DNA from: VFMC01 sp050248155
GTDB taxonomy: Bacteria > Actinomycetota > Acidimicrobiia > Acidimicrobiales > Ilumatobacteraceae
Reading direction: 5' to 3'
Assembly: GCA_050248155.1 (NCBI GenBank)
Contig: JBFWSW010000013.1
Coordinates: 25,884-89,883, forward strand
Length of the DNA: 64,000 nucleotides
Positions 51,781 through 59,636 of the stretch are shown here, in pieces. The position numbers were made by a program, and so were the translations under genes. The first letter of the stretch is position 1. The number at the start of each line of letters is the position of its first letter. The notes below the pieces were generated by a model. The model was not told the DNA's origin. It saw nothing but the letters and a program-made list of their open reading frames with translations, and made no database searches.

Positions 51781-51943
51781 GCAGGTGGTGAGGGTGGCGG
51801 CCGGCAGCCGTCTGACTCGCCACCGGGCCGTCAACGGTAGCGGCAGAAGCCGGGTCAACGACCCTTACCGGCGAGTAGCCCGCCTGGCCAGACGGGTGCC
51901 GGCGCCACCACGCCGACACACGGCCGTCGTCGCAGCCGAGTGC

Positions 51944-52753
51944 TCAGCGCGCCGGCTTGCGTGCTCGCACATGGGTCGGGCGGTGCTCGCCGGTTTCGAG
52001 CACCACCAGCATCTTCGACCAGATGTCGATGTTGTGGTCCACGAACTCCTCACCGAACTTCGCGACCGCCGGCTCGCGCAGCGATCCTCGCATCGTCTCG
52101 AGCTCGCGTCGCGCCACCTCGACGTACCACTCGTGGCGGCTCGTCACCTCGATGTCGACCAGGCCCGCGCCCTCGAGCGTCTCGCGATACGTGCCGGGCG
52201 ACGCCATCCCGAAGTCGAGCCCCTCGGCAGCGAGGTACTCCTGCATCGCCGGCGAGGGCTCGTCGTCATGGCCGATCAGCCAGTCGGACGCGGCGAACCA
52301 ACCGCCGGGCGCCAGCACGCGCGCCACCTCGCGAGCCAGCGCGTGCTTGTCGGGCACGTGCACGATGGAGTCCTTCGAGAACACGACGTCGAACGATGCC
52401 GGCGGCAACGGCAGCGGCCCGGGCGCCACCTTGGCCACACCGATCCGCGACGACAGGCCGTGACGATCGATCCGGCGCCGCGCTGCGACCAGCACCGTCT
52501 CCTCGACGTCGATCCCTGTCACCCACCCCGCGCCGAAGCGCTCGACGAGGGCGACGTCGACGCCGCCGACGCCGCACCCGATGTCCAGCACGGACTTCCC
52601 GGCGAGGTCGACGCCGGCCAGCACACGCGCCACCTCGTCGAGCCCGCCTGGCGAGAGGAAGCCGTCGCCCCACACCAGCTCGAGCATCCCGATGAGGTCG
52701 TCGTGGTAGAGCTCACCGCTGCTCGCGTGGCCCCCGGTCTCGCGATCATCCAT
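51944..52753 (-). CDS. Class I SAM-dependent methyltransferase
   Basis: A 269-residue methyltransferase. Motif I VLDIGCGVGGVDV (55-67), the acidic end of strand 2 (TGIDVEE), FDVVFSKDSIVHVPDK (motif II/post) and LAPGGWFAASDWL. The LDIGCG-x-GG and SKDSIVHVPDK pattern is like phosphoethanolamine or sarcosine/glycine N-methyltransferases, so small-amine methylation is possible but unproven. A G-rich stretch 6-10 nt before the ATG may serve as ribosome-binding site. It stands alone between lpdA and a small secreted protein gene. Confidence 0.85.
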   Translation of the reverse strand: MDDRETGGHASSGELYHDDLIGMLELVWGDGFLSPGGLDEVARVLAGVDLAGKSVLDIGCGVGGVDVALVERFGAGWVTGIDVEETVLVAARRRIDRHGLSSRIGVAKVAPGPLPLPPASFDVVFSKDSIVHVPDKHALAREVARVLAPGGWFAASDWLIGHDDEPSPAMQEYLAAEGLDFGMASPGTYRETLEGAGLVDIEVTSRHEWYVEVARRELETMRGSLREPAVAKFGEEFVDHNIDIWSKMLVVLETGEHRPTHVRARKPAR

Positions 52754-52814
52754 GTCCGACCCCCGTTTCGTCCGACCCCGATCGTCGGGGAGGCTAGCCG
52801 TGAGCCGCGGACCG

Positions 52815-53246
52815 TCAGGCGAGCACCCAGCGGTGCTGATCCTCGCCCCGGCGCAACAGCAGCACCCGCGCCGACCCGCTGACGTCGGCAGTGGCGAAGA
52901 CGAGCGCGCACGACTGCTCGGCGACGGTCACCGACCGGCACGCGCCGTCGCCGCCCTCGCCCGCGTCGAGCGGTGGTAGCGCCTCGCCGGGCACGACCAA
53001 CCGGAAGTCGTCGAGCGCGCCGTCGTCGTCCACCCCACCGAGCTCGACCGACACTCGCATGAACCCGTCGGCCTCGCTGGCGCCGACCACGCGGACGACC
53101 AGATCGCCTGCCTGCGCCTCGTCGCCGACGGCGAGGTCGGCAGCACCGGAGCCGCCCCCGCCCACGCGGATCAGCTGGATGCCGCCCGCCACCAGGATCG
53201 CCAATCCGCACACGGTCGCGAGGATGAGCAACGTCCTGGTGCGCAT
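52815..53246 (-). CDS. Membrane-anchored hypothetical protein (143 aa)
   Basis: A 143-residue protein with one N-terminal helix (about 5-26, signal anchor) and a Gly-rich linker, followed by an all-beta extracytoplasmic domain (DLVVRVVGASEADGFMRVSVELGG) with two Cys (ACRSV, SCALVF) placed for a disulfide. The pattern resembles DUF4352/telomere-repeat-factor-like immunoglobulin folds, but no firm family can be named. TATCCT on the minus strand (53256-53261) is 9 nt from the ATG. Confidence 0.65.
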   Translation of the reverse strand: MRTRTLLILATVCGLAILVAGGIQLIRVGGGGSGAADLAVGDEAQAGDLVVRVVGASEADGFMRVSVELGGVDDDGALDDFRLVVPGEALPPLDAGEGGDGACRSVTVAEQSCALVFATADVSGSARVLLLRRGEDQHRWVLA

Positions 53247-53288
53247 GGCGCGATCAGGATATGGCCGCCCCGTTCGGAGCGCTCGACC

Positions 53289-55483
53289 TCAGAGCGTTTC
53301 GAGCTTCGCGTCGACGCACTCGTAGAAGCGGGTGTTGTAGTCGTCGTCGAAGTTCGTGTACCAGTTCTTGCCCTCGAGGCACTGCGGGTCGACGAGCTCG
53401 TACGGGACCTCGTACTTGGTGATCGCACCCGAGGCGACGAGGTCGAGGAAGCAGGGAGAGACCTGCTCGGCCAGCGCGACGAAGTCGGCGTCGGTCATCG
53501 AGTACACCTCGCTCCAGTACGCCTCTGCGGCGCCGCACTCCGGGTAGCGCACCGTGACCGGCACTGCCACCGGGTCGATGGTCCCGGCCGCGATGCCGTC
53601 CTGCACGCACTGGACCGCAGTCGCCGCATCGCTCTCCCCGTAGCACGCGTCGAGCGCATCGCCGCTGTCGTCGCCAGAGGTGCCGTCATCAGTGCCCTCG
53701 TCGACCGTGACCACCGTGGTGTCGTCGGGCGCNNNNNNNNNNNNNNNNNNNNNNNNNNNNNNNNNNNNNNNNNNNNNNNNNNNNNNNNNNNNNNNNNNNN
53801 NNNNNNNNNNNNNNNNNNNNNNNNNNNNNNNNCGCACTGGACCGCAGTCGCCGCATCGCTCTCCCCGTAGCACGCGTCGAGCGCATCGCCGCTGTCGTCG
53901 CCAGAGGTGCCGTCATCAGTGCCCTCGTCGACCGTGACCACCGTGGTGTCGTCGGGCGCGGCCGGTGTGTCGTCGGTGGTGTCGATCGGGACGGCGTCGG
54001 TGCCGTCGAGGTCGATGCCCGAGTCCTCGACGATGCCGGGCAGGTCGTCCAGGTAGTCACCCGGGTCGAGGGCCTCGATCGCGTCGATCAGCTCGGTGAT
54101 CTCGGCGCGATCGAGCGCATCGACCACGTCGTTGAACGCATCGAACATCGTCGCCAGTGGGCTGACGTACCACGAACCGTCGACCTCGTGCACGGAGATG
54201 CCGCTCGGGTCGTAGTCGTCGAACGCGGCGCTCAGCGTGTCGAGGAGGTTGCGTACCGGGTCGTCGGGGTCGAGGTCGAGCTGGTCCGCGATCTGATCGA
54301 GTCCGCCTTCGCCGCAGGACTCCGTCTGCTCGCCGCCCATCGTCACGGTCGCGCAGCCGTCGGCGTACCCGACGCTCACCTCGTCACCGCTCTCGGGATC
54401 GCTGAACACAGCGCTGATCGCGTCGATCGAGACGGTCCGTCGGCTGCCGGAGCCCTCGACGGTGTACTCGCGATCCTCGATCCGGAAGTCGACGTCGATG
54501 TCGTCGAGCTCTGCTTGTGCGTCACCGAGGAACAACGGTGCGTAGCGCTGCAACGCCTCGGCCTCGGTCGGGTCGAGCGCCGCCACGAGCTGCTCGAGAT
54601 CGAGCTGCTCGATCGAGTCGAGCACGAGGTCGATCGCCTGCTCGGGCTCGTCGGCGCCACGCGGCGCGGTGCCCTGCTCGGGGATGTCCCGATCGCCGCG
54701 AGCCTGCTCGGCAGCGGTGTAGAACGCGCTGAGGTACCAGCGGCCGTCACGCTCGACGACGGTCATCGGCACGTCCGAGAACTCGTCGGTCTCGGGCTCG
54801 CTCGACATGTCGGGTCGCTCGCCACCGAACGCCTCCTCGAGGATGAGGTCACCGATCGGCACCTCATCGCCGTTGACGCTCCCTGTCGCCGAACCGCTCA
54901 GGAAGATGTTCACGATGTCGTCGACGTTGGTCTTCTCCTCGCGCACGGTCACGTCCGCGAACTTGATGTCGATGCCGGCGACGCCGTCGAGCGAGGCGTC
55001 CTCGGACAGGACCTCGAGGCGCTTCAGGTTGTCGACGGTGCGGATGAGCGGATCGCGGAAGGTCTCGCGCTCGCCTGGCAGCAGCAGGTCGATGACGCCG
55101 AGCACGTCCTCGTTGTCGAGTGCCGTCGTGAGCATGGTGCCGACCTCGGTCGGCGAGGATGCGCCTCCGGCCTCGTCGTTGCCCGTGATCGAGACCACGG
55201 CGAAGGTACCGGCGGCGACCAGTGCCGCGACCCCGACGACCGCTCCGATCGCCTTGCCCTTCGACCGCCGCGGCGGCGTGCCGGACGTGACCGGGACGAT
55301 CGGAGTGGTCTCGGTCGGACCGAAGGGCTGCGGTCCCGACGGTTGTGGACCGGTCGGTGCAGGCGATGGACGGCTCGGCGGGAGGTACGGGCCGGTGGGA
55401 GGGGTGGGTGGCCCCCACGACGGTGGGGGTGGTGACGCCGGTCGGTCGTCCGGATTGCCAGTCGGGGGGAACGCCTCGCTCAT
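53289..55483 (-). CDS. Single-pass membrane protein with long extracytoplasmic region, split by assembly gap
   Basis: A Pro-rich cytosolic N-terminus (about 65 residues, PPPPSWGPPTPPTGPYLPP), one helix (KAIGAVVGVAALVAAGTFAVV), then an acidic extracellular part with two similar halves (each with DG-WYLS/WYVS motifs) and a Cys-containing C-terminal domain. As deposited the frame breaks at the 100-N gap. Removing the gap plus one of two identical 127-bp flanks (227 bp) restores one frame of about 655 residues, so the break is almost surely artefactual. The ATG is 6 nt from TATGTT (55490-55495, minus strand). No family is recognised. Confidence 0.75.
53606..53732. repeat. 127-bp sequence identical to the other gap flank (left copy)
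   Basis: Identical, base for base, to 53833-53959. The two copies abut the N run on opposite sides. Most simply these are overlapping contig ends that were not merged, rather than a biological duplication. Confidence 0.9.
53733..53832. other. Assembly gap (100 N)
   Basis: A run of exactly 100 N, the conventional placeholder for a gap of unknown size, inside the coding sequence of the membrane protein at 53289-55483. Confidence 0.99.
53833..53959. repeat. 127-bp sequence identical to the other gap flank (right copy)
   Basis: See 53606-53732. The 127-bp length equals a commonly used maximum assembly k-mer, which fits an unresolved contig overlap. Confidence 0.9.
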
Positions 55484-55543
55484 GAGGCGAACATAGTTGG
55501 CGCACGTGGTGCGGCACCGGCCGCTCACCCATATGGTTCACCC
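55484..55543. promoter_or_regulatory. Divergent promoter region
   Basis: A 60-bp spacer with TATGTT on the minus strand (55490-55495) for the membrane protein and TATGGT on plus (55532-55537) for the YfcH-like gene. Each lies 6 nt from its start codon. Confidence 0.55.
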
Positions 55544-56452
55544 GTGCGCATCCTCATCGCGGGCTCGTCTGGTCTCATCGGGACGGCACTGTGCCGCCAC
55601 CTCAGCGCCGGAGGGCACGAGCCCGTCCGCCTGGTCCGGCCCGGGAGCCGCCGACCTCCCACCGGCGGCGAGCACGTGACCTGGGATCCCCGTGCGGGCG
55701 AGCTGCCCGCCGAGGCCATCGATCGCGCCGACGTCGTGGTCAACCTGGCAGGTGCCGGGATCGGCGACCATCGGTGGACCGACTCCTACCGGCGCGAGCT
55801 CGTCGAGAGCCGGCTGCAGTCCACCGACCTCCTCGCCCGTGCCATCGCTGCCTCGCCCACCCCGCCGCAGGTGTTCCTGTCGGGGTCGGCAGTGGGTTGG
55901 TACGGCGACCGGGGCGACGAGCAGCTCGACGAGACGTCGGGGCCGGGGAGCGGGTTCCTCGCCGACCTGTGCACACGCTGGGAGGACGCGGCCGCACCGG
56001 CTGGAGGGGCGGGCACGCGGGTGGTGCTCCTGCGTACCGGAGTCGTGCTGTCCGCGGACGGCGGCGCGCTCGCGAAGCAACTCCCGCTGTTCAAGTTCGG
56101 GCTCGGCGGCCGGTTCGGCTCCGGCCGCCAGTGGCAGAGCTGGATCACCCTCGACGACCACGTCGCGGCCGTCGAGCACCTCCTGACGGCGGACGTGCGT
56201 GGTCCGGTGAACCTCACCGCACCCGAGCCGGCGACCAATGCCACGTTCACGTCGACGCTCGGCAGGGTGCTGCACCGACCGGCGATCCTGCGCATCCCGT
56301 CGTTCGGACCCAAGCTGCTGCTCGGCTCCGAGCTCGTCGAGACGGTGCTGCTGGGCGGTCAGCGCGTGCTGCCGCGCCGGTTGGAGGAGAGCGGCTTCCG
56401 GTTCAGTGAACCGCGCCTCGAGGGTGCGCTGCGCGCGGTGCTCGGCCGCTGA
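55544..56452 (+). CDS. TIGR01777/YfcH-family NAD(P)-dependent epimerase-like protein
   Basis: A 302-residue extended SDR. RILIAGSSGLIGTAL is the nucleotide-binding start, VVNLAGAGIGDHRW and SGSAVGWYGDRG are diagnostic for the TIGR01777 subfamily, and the C-terminal DUF1731-like end (LLLGSELVETVLLGGQRVLPRRLEESGFRF) is intact. In other bacteria members are linked to cell division (SulA-like in cyanobacteria/chloroplasts) but the reaction is unknown. GTG start, 6 nt after TATGGT. Confidence 0.9.
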   Translation: MRILIAGSSGLIGTALCRHLSAGGHEPVRLVRPGSRRPPTGGEHVTWDPRAGELPAEAIDRADVVVNLAGAGIGDHRWTDSYRRELVESRLQSTDLLARAIAASPTPPQVFLSGSAVGWYGDRGDEQLDETSGPGSGFLADLCTRWEDAAAPAGGAGTRVVLLRTGVVLSADGGALAKQLPLFKFGLGGRFGSGRQWQSWITLDDHVAAVEHLLTADVRGPVNLTAPEPATNATFTSTLGRVLHRPAILRIPSFGPKLLLGSELVETVLLGGQRVLPRRLEESGFRFSEPRLEGALRAVLGR

Positions 56453-56920
56453 TCACTGTTCGCTCGTGTCGACCGCTGCCCAGCGGGCGAGCTCGGCGTC
56501 GAGATCGAGGCGCGCCGTCGTCGGTCGCTCTGGCCACGCCTCCCGTGGCACGGCCCACATGACCTCGAACTCGATGCCGTCGGGGTCGCGCGCGTAGAGG
56601 CTCTTGCTGACCCCGTGGTCGCTCTCGCCGACGAGCGCACCGGCATCGAGCAGACGCTCTCGAACGGCAGCGAGCTCGTCGATCGTGTGCACCTGCCACG
56701 CCAGGTGGTACAGGCCGGGCGAGTGCGGTGGCGGGGACGGGCGATCGCCGACGCTGAACAACCCCAGGTCGTGGTCGTTGTCGGAGCCCTCGGCCCGCAG
56801 GAACACGGCCTGCGGGCCGAGGTCGACGACGACGCGGAAGCCGAGCACGTCGCGGTAGAACGCGGCGGACGCCTGCGCGTCCCGCACCCACAGCACAGCG
56901 TGGTTCAGTCGCCTGATCAT
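56453..56920 (-). CDS. VOC-family (glyoxalase-like) metalloprotein
   Basis: A 155-residue vicinal-oxygen-chelate protein with two beta-alpha-beta-beta-beta modules: LNHAVLWVRDAQASAAFYRDVLGFRVV at the N-terminus and LYHLAWQVHTIDELAAVRERL in the second half, ending with LYARDPDGIEFEVMW. His4/5, a middle His and the final Glu are candidate metal ligands. Could be a dioxygenase, glyoxalase or resistance protein; substrate unknown. It starts 15 nt downstream of the yceI-like stop on the same strand and may share its transcript. Confidence 0.87.
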   Translation of the reverse strand: MIRRLNHAVLWVRDAQASAAFYRDVLGFRVVVDLGPQAVFLRAEGSDNDHDLGLFSVGDRPSPPPHSPGLYHLAWQVHTIDELAAVRERLLDAGALVGESDHGVSKSLYARDPDGIEFEVMWAVPREAWPERPTTARLDLDAELARWAAVDTSEQ

Positions 56921-56935
56921 CGCGGCGCTCCTTCG

Positions 56936-57478
56936 TCAGGCCTTGACGGCCTGGATGTCGAGCTCGACCTTGATCTTCTCGCTGACCAGCATGCCACCCT
57001 GGTCGAGGGCGACGTTCCAGTCGAGACCGAAGTCGCGGCGGTTGATCTCCGTCGACGCCGTGAAGGCTGCCTTGGTGTTGCCCCACGGGTCGGTGGCGAC
57101 GCCTTCGAACTCGAGGTCGAAGGTCACCGGGCGCGTGACACCCTTGATCGTCAGGTCGCCCCGCAACTCGAAGTCGTCACCGTCGGGCGTGATGCCCGTG
57201 CTGGTGAACGTCATCGTCGGGAACTGGTCGACGTCGAAGAAGTCGCCGCTGACGAGATGTCCGTCGCGTCCGGTGTCACCGGTCGACACCGACTTCATGT
57301 CGACGCTCGCCTCGATCGTCGACGCGAGGGGCTCGTCGGCAACGGTGATCGTGCCGCTGAACGATTCGAAACGGCCGCGGACCTTGGTGACCATCAGGTG
57401 GCGGGCGACGAACCCGATCGTCGAATGGCTGACGTCGACGTTCCAGGTTCCCGGCGTGAGTTGAGTGATGCTCGACAT
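56936..57478 (-). CDS. YceI-family lipid-binding protein
   Basis: A 180-residue YceI protein with the full lipocalin-like barrel: GTWNVDVSHSTIGFVARHLMVTKVRGRFESFSGTI, ASVDMKSVSTGDTGRDGHL, FFDVDQFPTMTFTST, LTIKGVTRPVTFDLEF and INRRDFGLDWN. Members bind polyprenoids or fatty amides. No signal peptide is seen, so it is probably cytosolic, as in other actinobacteria. AGGAG is 7 nt before the ATG. Divergent from marR, with palindromic operator candidates between; likely regulated by MarR (inference). Confidence 0.9.
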   Translation of the reverse strand: MSSITQLTPGTWNVDVSHSTIGFVARHLMVTKVRGRFESFSGTITVADEPLASTIEASVDMKSVSTGDTGRDGHLVSGDFFDVDQFPTMTFTSTGITPDGDDFELRGDLTIKGVTRPVTFDLEFEGVATDPWGNTKAAFTASTEINRRDFGLDWNVALDQGGMLVSEKIKVELDIQAVKA

Positions 57479-57515
57479 GTGTGTGCTCCTGTGCGTTGTC
57501 GCAGTCGTTGAAACC

Positions 57516-57558
57516 TTGCGATGGCAACAATTGTACCCGCAATCGCTTGTGATCACAA
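57516..57558. promoter_or_regulatory. Palindromic operator candidates between yceI-like and marR genes
   Basis: Three small palindromes in an AT-richer spacer: TTGCgatgGCAA (57516-57527), ACAATTGT (57527-57534) and TTGTGATCACAA (57547-57558, perfect 12 bp). The last lies about 20 bp upstream of TACACT (57579-57584), the -10 of marR, a typical position for autoregulation. Confidence 0.55.
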
Positions 57559-57591
57559 CAGTTGCAGATGACAATCGATACACTGACCGAC

Positions 57592-58074
57592 ATGGGCAGG
57601 ACGAAGACCACACCGCGCTGGCTCGACGCGGACGAGATGGCGGCATGGCGCAACTACGTCGACACGGTGGGTGCGCTCAACCAAGCGCTCGAGGCCGATC
57701 TGCAGGAGTTCGGGCTGACGATCGGTGACTACGAGGTGCTGGTCCGGCTCTCCGAAGCGCCCGAGCGCTCCATGCGCATGTGCGATCTCGCCGCGCAGCT
57801 GCGACTGTCCCCCAGCGGCCTCACCCGCCGCCTCGACGGACTGGTGCGCACGGGTGTCGTCGCGCGGAGCCCCTCGGCCGACGATCGCCGGGTGATGCTC
57901 GCCGTCCTCACCGACGAGGGCCACGCGTTGCTCGAGCGAGCTGCGCCGCGCCACGTCGACAGCGTGCGTCGCCACTTCATCGACCTGCTCTCGCCGGCAG
58001 AGGTGAAGGCGTTCGGATCGGCCTTCGGCAAGGTCCGCACGGCGATCGCCTCGCGCTGCGGCGAAGCGTCGTGA
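57592..58074 (+). CDS. MarR-family transcriptional regulator
   Basis: A 160-residue winged-helix regulator. LTIGDYEVLVRLSEAPERSMRMCDLAAQLRLSPSGLTRRLDGLVRTGVVARSPSADDRRVMLAVLTDEG covers the helix-turn-helix and the wing with the DRR motif. The ligand is unknown. The ATG at 57592 is chosen because TACACT (57579-57584) is 7 nt upstream; the ATG at 57562 would put that -10 inside the coding region. The stop overlaps the argJ start (GTGA). Confidence 0.9.
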   Translation: MGRTKTTPRWLDADEMAAWRNYVDTVGALNQALEADLQEFGLTIGDYEVLVRLSEAPERSMRMCDLAAQLRLSPSGLTRRLDGLVRTGVVARSPSADDRRVMLAVLTDEGHALLERAAPRHVDSVRRHFIDLLSPAEVKAFGSAFGKVRTAIASRCGEAS

Positions 58075-59234
58075 GCGCCGAACCGTTGCCGCTGCCAGCC
58101 GGCTTCGGCTGCTACGTCGCCAACGTCGGGATCAAGGACGAGACGGACGACTTCGTGGTCGTCTGCTCGGACCGCCCGACCGCCGCAGCGGGTGTGTTCA
58201 CCACGAGCAGCTTCGCCGGCCCGAGCGTGCTGATCAGCCGCGAGCACGTGGCCGACGGCTCGGCTCGCGCCGTGGTGGTGGTGTCGAAGAACGCCAACGT
58301 GGCCACAGGTGAGCAGGGATCGGCCGACGCCCGCGAGCTCGCCACTGGGGTCGCCCGCCGACTCGGCATCGCCGCCGACGAGGTGCTCGTCGCATCGACC
58401 GGCGTGATCGGCCGGACGTATCCGATGGACCGCGTCCGGGCGGGAATCGAACGAGTACCGTCGGCGCTGACCGGCAACGACGCGTGGAGCGTCGCTCGGG
58501 GCATCATGACGACCGACACCGTCCCCAAGACCGCTGTCGCGACTGTCGGCAACGCGCGGATCGTCGGGGTCGCGAAGGGCGTCGGGATGATCGAGCCCGA
58601 CATGGCGACGCTCATCACGATCGTCCTCACCGATGCCGCCGTCGCGGCCACCGACCTCGATGCCGTGTTCCGGCGATGCATCGACCGCACGTTCAACTGC
58701 GTCTCCATCGACACCGACACCTCGACGAGCGACACGGCGATCATGCTCGCCAACGGCGCGGCCGGCGCGGTGCCGCTCGACGAGCTCGAGCGCGGGTTGC
58801 ACGACGTGCTCCTCTCGCTCACCAAGCAGGTCGCGCGCGACGGCGAGGGCGCCGAGAAGCTGGTCGAGGTGCACGTCGCGGGCGCGCGCGACGCTGCCCA
58901 GGCGAAGCGAGTGGCGAAGGCGATCGTCAACTCTCCGCTCGTGAAGACGGCCGTGCACGGCGCCGACCCGAACTGGGGGCGCATCGCGATGGCCGTCGGC
59001 AAGGCGACGACGGCCGACGAGGTCGACCAGCAGCGTGTCGTCATCCGCTTCGGATCCCAGGAGGTGTACCCGGCACGCGTCGACGACGAGGGCCTCGACG
59101 CGCTCGCCGCGTACATGCGCGGCGACGAGATCCGCGTCGACGTCCACCTCGGTGCCGGCGATGCCGAGTCGACCGTGTGGGGCTGCGACCTCACCGCCGG
59201 CTACGTCCGCATCAACGCCGACTACACCACCTGA
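58071..59234 (+). CDS. argJ: Glutamate N-acetyltransferase / amino-acid acetyltransferase ArgJ
   Basis: A 387-residue ArgJ. The self-cleavage site is in GMIEPDMATL (Ala-Thr, Thr180 becoming the N-terminal nucleophile of the beta chain). GIMTTDTVPK, FNCVSIDTDTSTSDT and the C-terminal DLTAGYVRINADYTT are typical. It transfers acetyl from N-acetylornithine to glutamate in the cyclic arginine pathway. Unusually, no other arg genes are adjacent; instead it is coupled by GTGA overlap to a MarR regulator. Confidence 0.94.
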   Translation: MSAEPLPLPAGFGCYVANVGIKDETDDFVVVCSDRPTAAAGVFTTSSFAGPSVLISREHVADGSARAVVVVSKNANVATGEQGSADARELATGVARRLGIAADEVLVASTGVIGRTYPMDRVRAGIERVPSALTGNDAWSVARGIMTTDTVPKTAVATVGNARIVGVAKGVGMIEPDMATLITIVLTDAAVAATDLDAVFRRCIDRTFNCVSIDTDTSTSDTAIMLANGAAGAVPLDELERGLHDVLLSLTKQVARDGEGAEKLVEVHVAGARDAAQAKRVAKAIVNSPLVKTAVHGADPNWGRIAMAVGKATTADEVDQQRVVIRFGSQEVYPARVDDEGLDALAAYMRGDEIRVDVHLGAGDAESTVWGCDLTAGYVRINADYTT

Positions 59235-59259
59235 TCGGCAATCCCCGCCGGCCGCACCC

Positions 59260-59372
59260 GAGCCGCTCGAACTCTCCGTGACCGCACAAACGCTCCGCGG
59301 CCCTGATCGCTCACCAAGATCCCGGCGACCGAGCCTGCGTGAGCGCGAACGAGCGCGGATCGTTTGTGCGCG
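59260..59372. repeat. 113-bp hairpin repeat, family B copy 1
   Basis: Outer arms GCACAAACGCTCCGCG (59284-59299) and CGCGGATCGTTTGTGC (59354-59369) pair at 15 of 16 positions; inner arms CGCTCAC (59308-59314) and GTGAGCG (59339-59345) pair perfectly around a 24-nt loop. No ORF, promoter or tRNA-like feature is seen. A second copy starts 174 bp downstream with 8 differences in 113 bp (about 93% identity). Confidence 0.85.
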
Positions 59373-59433
59373 GTCGAGCGACCGAGTGGGCCGAGTGCCC
59401 GGGCCGGCGTGAGCCGCCGCCTTTCCGCGGGTC

Positions 59434-59546
59434 GAGCCGCTCGAGATTTCCGTAACCACACAAACGCTCCGCGGCCCTGAACGCTCACGAAGATCTCGGC
59501 GACCGAGCCTGCGTGAGCGCGAACGAGCGCGGATCGTTTGTGCGCG
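59434..59546. repeat. 113-bp hairpin repeat, family B copy 2
   Basis: Same length and structure as copy 1: outer arms 59458-59473 and 59528-59543, inner arms 59482-59488 and 59513-59519. The right half is nearly invariant between copies; the differences sit in the first 30 bases and in the inner loop region. Together with copy 1 and the short repeat at 59544 it fills most of the 402-bp spacer between argJ and the convergent SDR gene. Confidence 0.85.
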
Positions 59547-59617
59547 AAGGACGGGGCGGCCAGGGTGCGGCCGGGTGATGGCGAAGGACGGGGGCGGCTG
59601 GGAATGCGGCCGGGTGG
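59544..59617. repeat. 37-bp tandem repeat
   Basis: Two adjacent G-rich units begin GCGAAGGACGGGG (59544 and 59581) and both end in TGCGGCCGGGTG. They differ by an inserted G and a few substitutions. The repeat starts within the last three bases of hairpin copy 2. Confidence 0.65.
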
Positions 59618-59636
59618 GCGCGGTGCTGCTGTCAGG

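Noticed and set aside
53606..53959. Tandem 127-bp duplication taken as biological
   Set aside because: Copies are perfectly identical and end exactly at the N run; an unmerged contig overlap explains both the duplication and the frame shift.
57562..57591. ATG at 57562 as the marR start
   Set aside because: It would place the TACACT -10 and upstream operator inside the coding region; the conserved MarR part fits a start at 57592.
59260..59546. Paired hairpins considered as CRISPR repeats, a riboswitch or an insertion sequence
   Set aside because: Only two copies, no spacer set or cas genes, not upstream of a gene on either strand (convergent spacer), and no transposase frame.
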